Of a stretch of DNA of 64,000 bases, positions 61,001-64,000 are shown piece after piece. The notes under the pieces were generated by a model, which made no database searches, was not told the DNA's origin, and saw nothing but the letters and a program-made list of their open reading frames with translations. The DNA comes from Alteriqipengyuania_B sp035481675 (GTDB taxonomy: Bacteria > Pseudomonadota > Alphaproteobacteria > Sphingomonadales > Sphingomonadaceae). The stretch spans positions 1 through 64,000 of the forward strand of contig NZ_JAYJJW010000002.1 of NCBI RefSeq assembly GCF_035481675.1. The letters are read 5' to 3'. How positions within the stretch are numbered: the first letter of the stretch is position 1; each line of letters begins with the position of its first letter. A program made the position numbers and the translations under genes.

Positions 61001-62791
61001 ATCGGTATCCTGCTGCGCACCGAGGTCGAGATGGAAATCGTGGATCGTGCCGAGCTTGCCGCGGTCGAGCAGGGTGGGCACTTCTTCCAGCACGCGGAAA
61101 CCAAAGTTCTCCAGCGCGGGGACGGCATCGGAAAGCGGCAGGCTGCCCGATTGCTGGTAGACCTTGAGGCGCAGCGACCCGTCGGCGTCGTCGTCCTTGC
61201 GATAGAGGCGGACGCCGCGATCGGGCGCGCCTTCGCTTTTGCTGGCACTCTTGCCGTCGAGCGTGCGCAGCGCGGTGATGTCCCGCGCGGCTTCGGCCGC
61301 CGTGTTGCGCAGGCGGTAGCCTTGCGGAAAGCTTTCGGCGAAACGCCCGGCGATGGCGGCGGCGCGGCCTGCTTCCTCGGTCTTGCCGAGCTCGCGCTCC
61401 ACGGCCTCGCCCCAGCCGCGCAGCATCACTTCCAGCTCTTCTTCCAGCTTTGCCGCATCGGGCACGCTGCCGCCTTCGCGGATGTCGAGGACGAAGCGCA
61501 GTGTCGCCAGCTGGCCGCCGTCCACTTCCAGGCTCCAGTCGAGCAGCTTGCCGTTCGCCGCTTCGCTGACCAGCGTCTGCGCCTGGTTGCGCACTGCCGT
61601 GCTGAGGAGGTCGCGCGGGAGCCAGACGAACACGAACAGGTGGCGCGCCAGCGGCGCTTCCACCAGCGCGAGGCGGGGGCGCGGGCGGTCGACCAGCCGC
61701 ATCATCGTCGTCGCCACGCGCTCGACGTCCTTGTCGGTGAACCCGATCACCAGGTCGTGCGGCAGGGTGGTGAGCGAATGGACCAGCGACTTGCCGGCAT
61801 GCCCCTGCGGGTCGAAGCCAAGCTTGCCCGTCAGCGCTTCCAGCTGCGCGCGCATGCGCGGGACGTTCTGCGGGCGGGTGGTGAGCGCGGCGCTGGTCCA
61901 TACGCCGGCATGGATCGACAGCGCGGTCACCGTGGTGCCGTCATCCGCGAACAGCGGCACGATGAACAGGTCGAGCGGAACAGGGCGATGCACGTTGCTG
62001 ATCCGGTTGGCCTTGATCGCCAGCGGCGCGGCCTCGCACGCGTCGCGGTCGGCGAACCAGGCAAAGGCGCGCTCGATCGATTCGGGTGCCAGCAGCGGGC
62101 TCGCGCTGGCACGGCAGATGCCGAGCGGTGCCTTGGTCTCCCCGCCGCGCTGGTGGATGATGTGGCCGAGCTGGGTCAGGTTGCCGTCGTCCAGCCAGCG
62201 CATCAGTTCCGCGCCTTCGCCCTTGCAGCCGTCGAGTGCGGCTGCATCGCGCTGCATCGCGGCGCGCAGCTTGGGCCAGTCCTTCACCGCCGCGTGCACA
62301 TCGTCGAGCGTTTCGGCCAGGTGTTCGCACAGCGCGCGGCGCTGGCGGGCATCGGCCCGCGAGCATTCGACATAGATCATCGATTCCGCAGCCGCGCCGT
62401 TGCCGTTCTCCCGCCGGTCGTAAGCGGAAATCCCGTCGATGGCGCCGCCTTCGTCACGCGACACGCGGACCACGGGATGGACCAGCCGGTCGATGGTCAA
62501 CCCATGTTCCGCGATAGCGGCCGCGACCGAATCGACCAGGAAAGGCATGTCGTCGTTGATGATGGCAATGCGCATGAAGCGCCGCTCTTCGGAAGCGGAT
62601 TCCAGCGTGATGTTGTGCTTGCCCGGCTTGCGGCCGGCGGCGGCGGCCAGCAGAAAGGCTGCGGCATCTTTGCGCGCCGAGGGTGGAAAGGCGGGGTCGC
62701 CGAGGAGGAGCGAGGCGGAAATCTGCTTGCCGAGCGCGTCGACCAGCTTGCCGGGCACGTCGTCCGTCCGCTTCGTCCGGCCTTTACCCAT
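58061..62791 (-). CDS. NAD-specific glutamate dehydrogenase, large (GDH-2/GDH-180) type
   Basis: 1,576 residues, the normal size for the large NAD-GDH family. Converts glutamate to 2-oxoglutarate and ammonia with NAD. The N-terminal ~700 residues are the regulatory ACT-like and helical regions; the catalytic core starts with GGLRWSDRRDDFRTEI and KNAVIVPTGAKGGF (substrate/catalytic Lys), then VIGCGDMSGDVFGNGML and GGIGTYVKA. The C-terminal ~450 residues are helical. Appears monocistronic; 200 bases upstream contain no gene. Confidence 0.96.
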   Translation of the reverse strand: MGKGRTKRTDDVPGKLVDALGKQISASLLLGDPAFPPSARKDAAAFLLAAAAGRKPGKHNITLESASEERRFMRIAIINDDMPFLVDSVAAAIAEHGLTIDRLVHPVVRVSRDEGGAIDGISAYDRRENGNGAAAESMIYVECSRADARQRRALCEHLAETLDDVHAAVKDWPKLRAAMQRDAAALDGCKGEGAELMRWLDDGNLTQLGHIIHQRGGETKAPLGICRASASPLLAPESIERAFAWFADRDACEAAPLAIKANRISNVHRPVPLDLFIVPLFADDGTTVTALSIHAGVWTSAALTTRPQNVPRMRAQLEALTGKLGFDPQGHAGKSLVHSLTTLPHDLVIGFTDKDVERVATTMMRLVDRPRPRLALVEAPLARHLFVFVWLPRDLLSTAVRNQAQTLVSEAANGKLLDWSLEVDGGQLATLRFVLDIREGGSVPDAAKLEEELEVMLRGWGEAVERELGKTEEAGRAAAIAGRFAESFPQGYRLRNTAAEAARDITALRTLDGKSASKSEGAPDRGVRLYRKDDDADGSLRLKVYQQSGSLPLSDAVPALENFGFRVLEEVPTLLDRGKLGTIHDFHLDLGAQQDTDALLDRAGDIEAAIAAVLNGEAEDDAFNVLVTTTGISAAATGWMRAFYRYLRQTGMTFVIYTVVGALRGAPQVTHALIDLIHALHDPDFKGDREEAAADARRAIRTGLSRVQAINDDRLLRLYRDTIMAMLRTNIFAPAAAEALAFKFDSAKVPGLPKPLPWREIFVYSRRVEGIHLRAGPVARGGLRWSDRRDDFRTEILGLMKAQRVKNAVIVPTGAKGGFYPKQLPDPAQDRDGWAAEGQASYEVFIRTLLSITDDLDGDKVIHPERVVIRDGDDPYFVVAADKGTARFSDVANAIAEDRDFWLGDAFASGGSNGYDHKAMGITAKGAWISVQRHFLEMGVDVQSDPVRVIGCGDMSGDVFGNGMLLSKAIKLVAAFDHRHIFIDPDPDPAKSWKERKRLFDLPRSSWDDYDNDLISKGGGVFPRDAKQIKLTAAMRKLLDVEDKAMEPEALISAILKSPTDLLWFGGIGTYVKASAENNAAVGDPANDPIRVNGDDLRVKVIGEGANLGVTQAGRIEFALGGGAINTDFIDNSAGVDCSDNEVNIKIALAAAKRAGKLSEPKRVKLLEEMTDEVSALVLEDNRLQALALSIAGIGGANATGSQLHLIETLEDGGNLDRRTEGLADNQALQRRASDGRGLTRPELAVLLSSAKLVLQGAIEASDLPDDPVLHDLLLRSFPEPMRKGFKTQIENHRLRREIIATKLANAMVNRLGIVHPFELAEEEGVELAQVAASFVAVAHLFNLRDLWAELDTAKMEESARLFLFDRLAAASANLMSDVLRTAAGRVRPAAMVKELGKSVDVLASDTEQLLGRELKAQSARLRQRFTEAGASDAMAAQVSRMFEFDGAVGLAQLASDSDIPARQITHGFTEIGSALGIDWAQSTAATMNPSDVWERLLVSGLARDFQQMRFEFLRRLSRRKGAKEDPQGAVENWVEQNEEAIRQFRSMITRAQNSVGVAPAMLAQIASQARNLLQR

Positions 62792-62992
62792 CTGCGCTGC
62801 TCCTCAAGAACCCTGGCGTGCCGGCGGGAAGCGGCACGATTGCCGCAACAAAATTGCCGCCGCCGGCAGCAATCGGCCCGCCCTTACGCCCGTGCGCCAG
62901 CGGCGGCAACAGGCGCAATCGCGATAATTCATTCGTATGCACGAAAGGCCCGATGCCCTTACGGCATCCAAGGCAAACGGCTGGTGAGGTGA

Positions 62993-63808
62993 CTAGCGGC
63001 CTGCGGGCGCGGGCAGCTGGTCGATATAGGCTTGGGCGCGTTCCGCCAGCGGGGATCCCGGCGCGACTTCGATGACCGAGGCGAAGCTGAGGCGTGCCGC
63101 CCCGTCGCGCCCGGCGAGCGCGGCGATGATGCCCGCTTCCAGCCCGACTTCGGGATCGCGTGGGCTCAGCGCGGCGGCGGTCTGGATGAAGCCCTGCGCT
63201 TCGGCCAGCCGCTCCTGGCTGCGGCTGAAGCGGGCGCTGATGAGCCAGGTGAGCGGATCCTGGGGGTTGTTTCCCCGCGCGCGGGCGAGGGCGGCATCCG
63301 CCTCTTCCGCCCGGCCGAGCTGGACCAGCGGGCTCGCCGCATCGCGGGCGATCGCTGCGGCAAGGACCGTGTCGCCGGTTGCGATCGCATCGGCTTCCGC
63401 CGCCGTCGCCGCTTCGACCGCACCCGCCATGTCGCCGGCGGCTTCCAGCGCGATCACCGCCATCGCGCCGTAGCGGGCGCGCGCCGGGCGCTGTTCGGCA
63501 GGCGTGATGTCGCGCGCTTCGCCGAAAGCCTCGGCCGCGGCGGCGTGGCGACCCATCCACATATAGGCCGTGCCCAGGCACTGCAGCGGCAGCGCGCGGC
63601 CGGCGCCCGGCTCCTCGCTTGCCCAGCGGCTGGCCTCGGCAATCGCGCTAGGCACGTCTTCGCGCAGCATGTCCATGCATGCGGCGAGGCGCGCTTCCTC
63701 GGTCGTCATCGGCGCGGCAACGGGGCTTGTCTCGGCGGGATCGGTCGGCACGTCGGGCACCACCTGGGCAATCATGAGGGTGGACATGAGAAGGGCGGAA
63801 AAGGGCAT
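62993..63808 (-). CDS. Exported TPR-repeat protein
   Basis: 271 residues with an N-terminal signal peptide (about 1-20; MSTLMIAQVVP at residue 8 is an alternative start). The remainder is Ala-rich helical repeats of TPR type (LGTAYMWMGRHAAAAEAFGEAR, ARARGNNPQDPLTWLISARF). Function unknown, probably a periplasmic scaffold. It follows the alpha/beta hydrolase gene by 6 bases on the same strand, so they share a transcript. Confidence 0.75.
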   Translation of the reverse strand: MPFSALLMSTLMIAQVVPDVPTDPAETSPVAAPMTTEEARLAACMDMLREDVPSAIAEASRWASEEPGAGRALPLQCLGTAYMWMGRHAAAAEAFGEARDITPAEQRPARARYGAMAVIALEAAGDMAGAVEAATAAEADAIATGDTVLAAAIARDAASPLVQLGRAEEADAALARARGNNPQDPLTWLISARFSRSQERLAEAQGFIQTAAALSPRDPEVGLEAGIIAALAGRDGAARLSFASVIEVAPGSPLAERAQAYIDQLPAPAGR

Positions 63809-63814
63809 GCGTCG

Positions 63815-64000
63815 CTAAAGCTCCAGCAGGTCGTCGATGGCCGTGTGCAGCAGGGCGATATCCTGCGGGCGCGACAGGCGATGTTCGCCGTCCTTTACAA
63901 GCGAGACCTGCACCGCGCTTGAACGCAAGGCCGCGGCGAGGCGAAGCGAGACTTCCCACGGCACGTCGGCATCCTGCTGTCCGTGGATCAGGCGGACCGG
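63815..64000 (-). CDS. Alpha/beta hydrolase, C-terminal end (gene runs off the right edge)
   Basis: The last 61 codons are visible, ending at TAG (63815-63817). The sequence contains LIHGQQDADVPW, which holds the late catalytic Asp of the fold, and KDGEHRLSR, which holds the catalytic His. This is the classic end of an alpha/beta hydrolase (acyl-ester hydrolase or peptidase type). The start and nucleophile lie outside the window. Confidence 0.85.
   Translation of the reverse strand, partial: PVRLIHGQQDADVPWEVSLRLAAALRSSAVQVSLVKDGEHRLSRPQDIALLHTAIDDLLEL

Noticed and set aside
59852..62992. A 1,046-codon open frame on the plus strand
   Set aside because: It lies antisense to the NAD-glutamate dehydrogenase gene, has no recognisable domain and is the usual stop-poor shadow of a high-GC gene.

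Overview
The window looks like a chromosomal segment of a high-GC alphaproteobacterium, most likely Sphingomonadales, family Erythrobacteraceae or close kin. This is inferred from the high GC throughout, the roughly 1,580-residue NAD-glutamate dehydrogenase, MmcB with a GTTC-N7-GTTC (alphaproteobacterial LexA) box, the rpe / heparinase-like / purH block, and the many short ATGA-type gene overlaps. No species is claimed. I see no phage, insertion sequence or CRISPR array. No gene-free stretch exceeds 300 bases.

Left edge to 10.6 kb: a type I secretion locus for a giant adhesin. The 3' end of the adhesin gene is followed on the same strand by an OmpA-type lipid-free outer membrane protein, a TolC-type channel, an ABC exporter with a degenerate C39 domain, a SleB-like cell-wall hydrolase and a HlyD-type adaptor. 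A convergent gene encodes a LapG-like periplasmic cysteine protease. This matches the logic of Lap-type adhesin display, but with an embedded wall hydrolase and no LapD in view.

10.7 to 26.7 kb: housekeeping and accessory genes: an AraC regulator, a LytS/LytTR two-component pair overlapping nadC, an HD-domain protein, a DsbA-like and M48 protease pair, an esterase overlapping an App1-type lipid phosphatase, a large acidic PAS protein, a membrane hydroxylase with a DUF2141 protein, mmcB with its SOS box, tRNA-Arg(CCG) and a GH3 lipoprotein with a LacI-type palindrome upstream.

26.7 to 32.1 kb: the most notable element, a complete lasso-peptide cluster on the minus strand. It holds an HPr-kinase-like gene (K), a PqqD-like recognition element (B1), a transglutaminase-like leader protease (B2), a previously unlisted 44-48 residue precursor (A) with its own promoter, an asparagine-synthetase-like cyclase (C) and an ABC exporter (D). 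The precursor ends in Ser, the residue this kinase class is known to phosphorylate in paeninodin-type systems. Its only plausible core has a rare seven-residue ring, lacks the usual Thr at -2 and has no aromatic plug residue.

32.2 to 48.8 kb: rpe, heparinase-like, purH, a 31-residue small membrane protein coupled to msrA, a Zur-like regulator, dxs, a strikingly low-GC orphan gene, then NnrU, FKBP, an active and a metal-site-less amidohydrolase pair and a POT peptide transporter, a small GntR regulator, ihfB and tRNA-Leu(UAA) with a long inverted repeat starting at its 3' end.

48.1 to 64 kb: a tandem PilZ protein, a FAD enzyme / GtrA / GT-C-like membrane protein cluster, an exported MsrB, a CYP153-like P450, a NatAB-type ABC transporter, queG, the large NAD-glutamate dehydrogenase, a TPR protein and the 3' end of an alpha/beta hydrolase gene.
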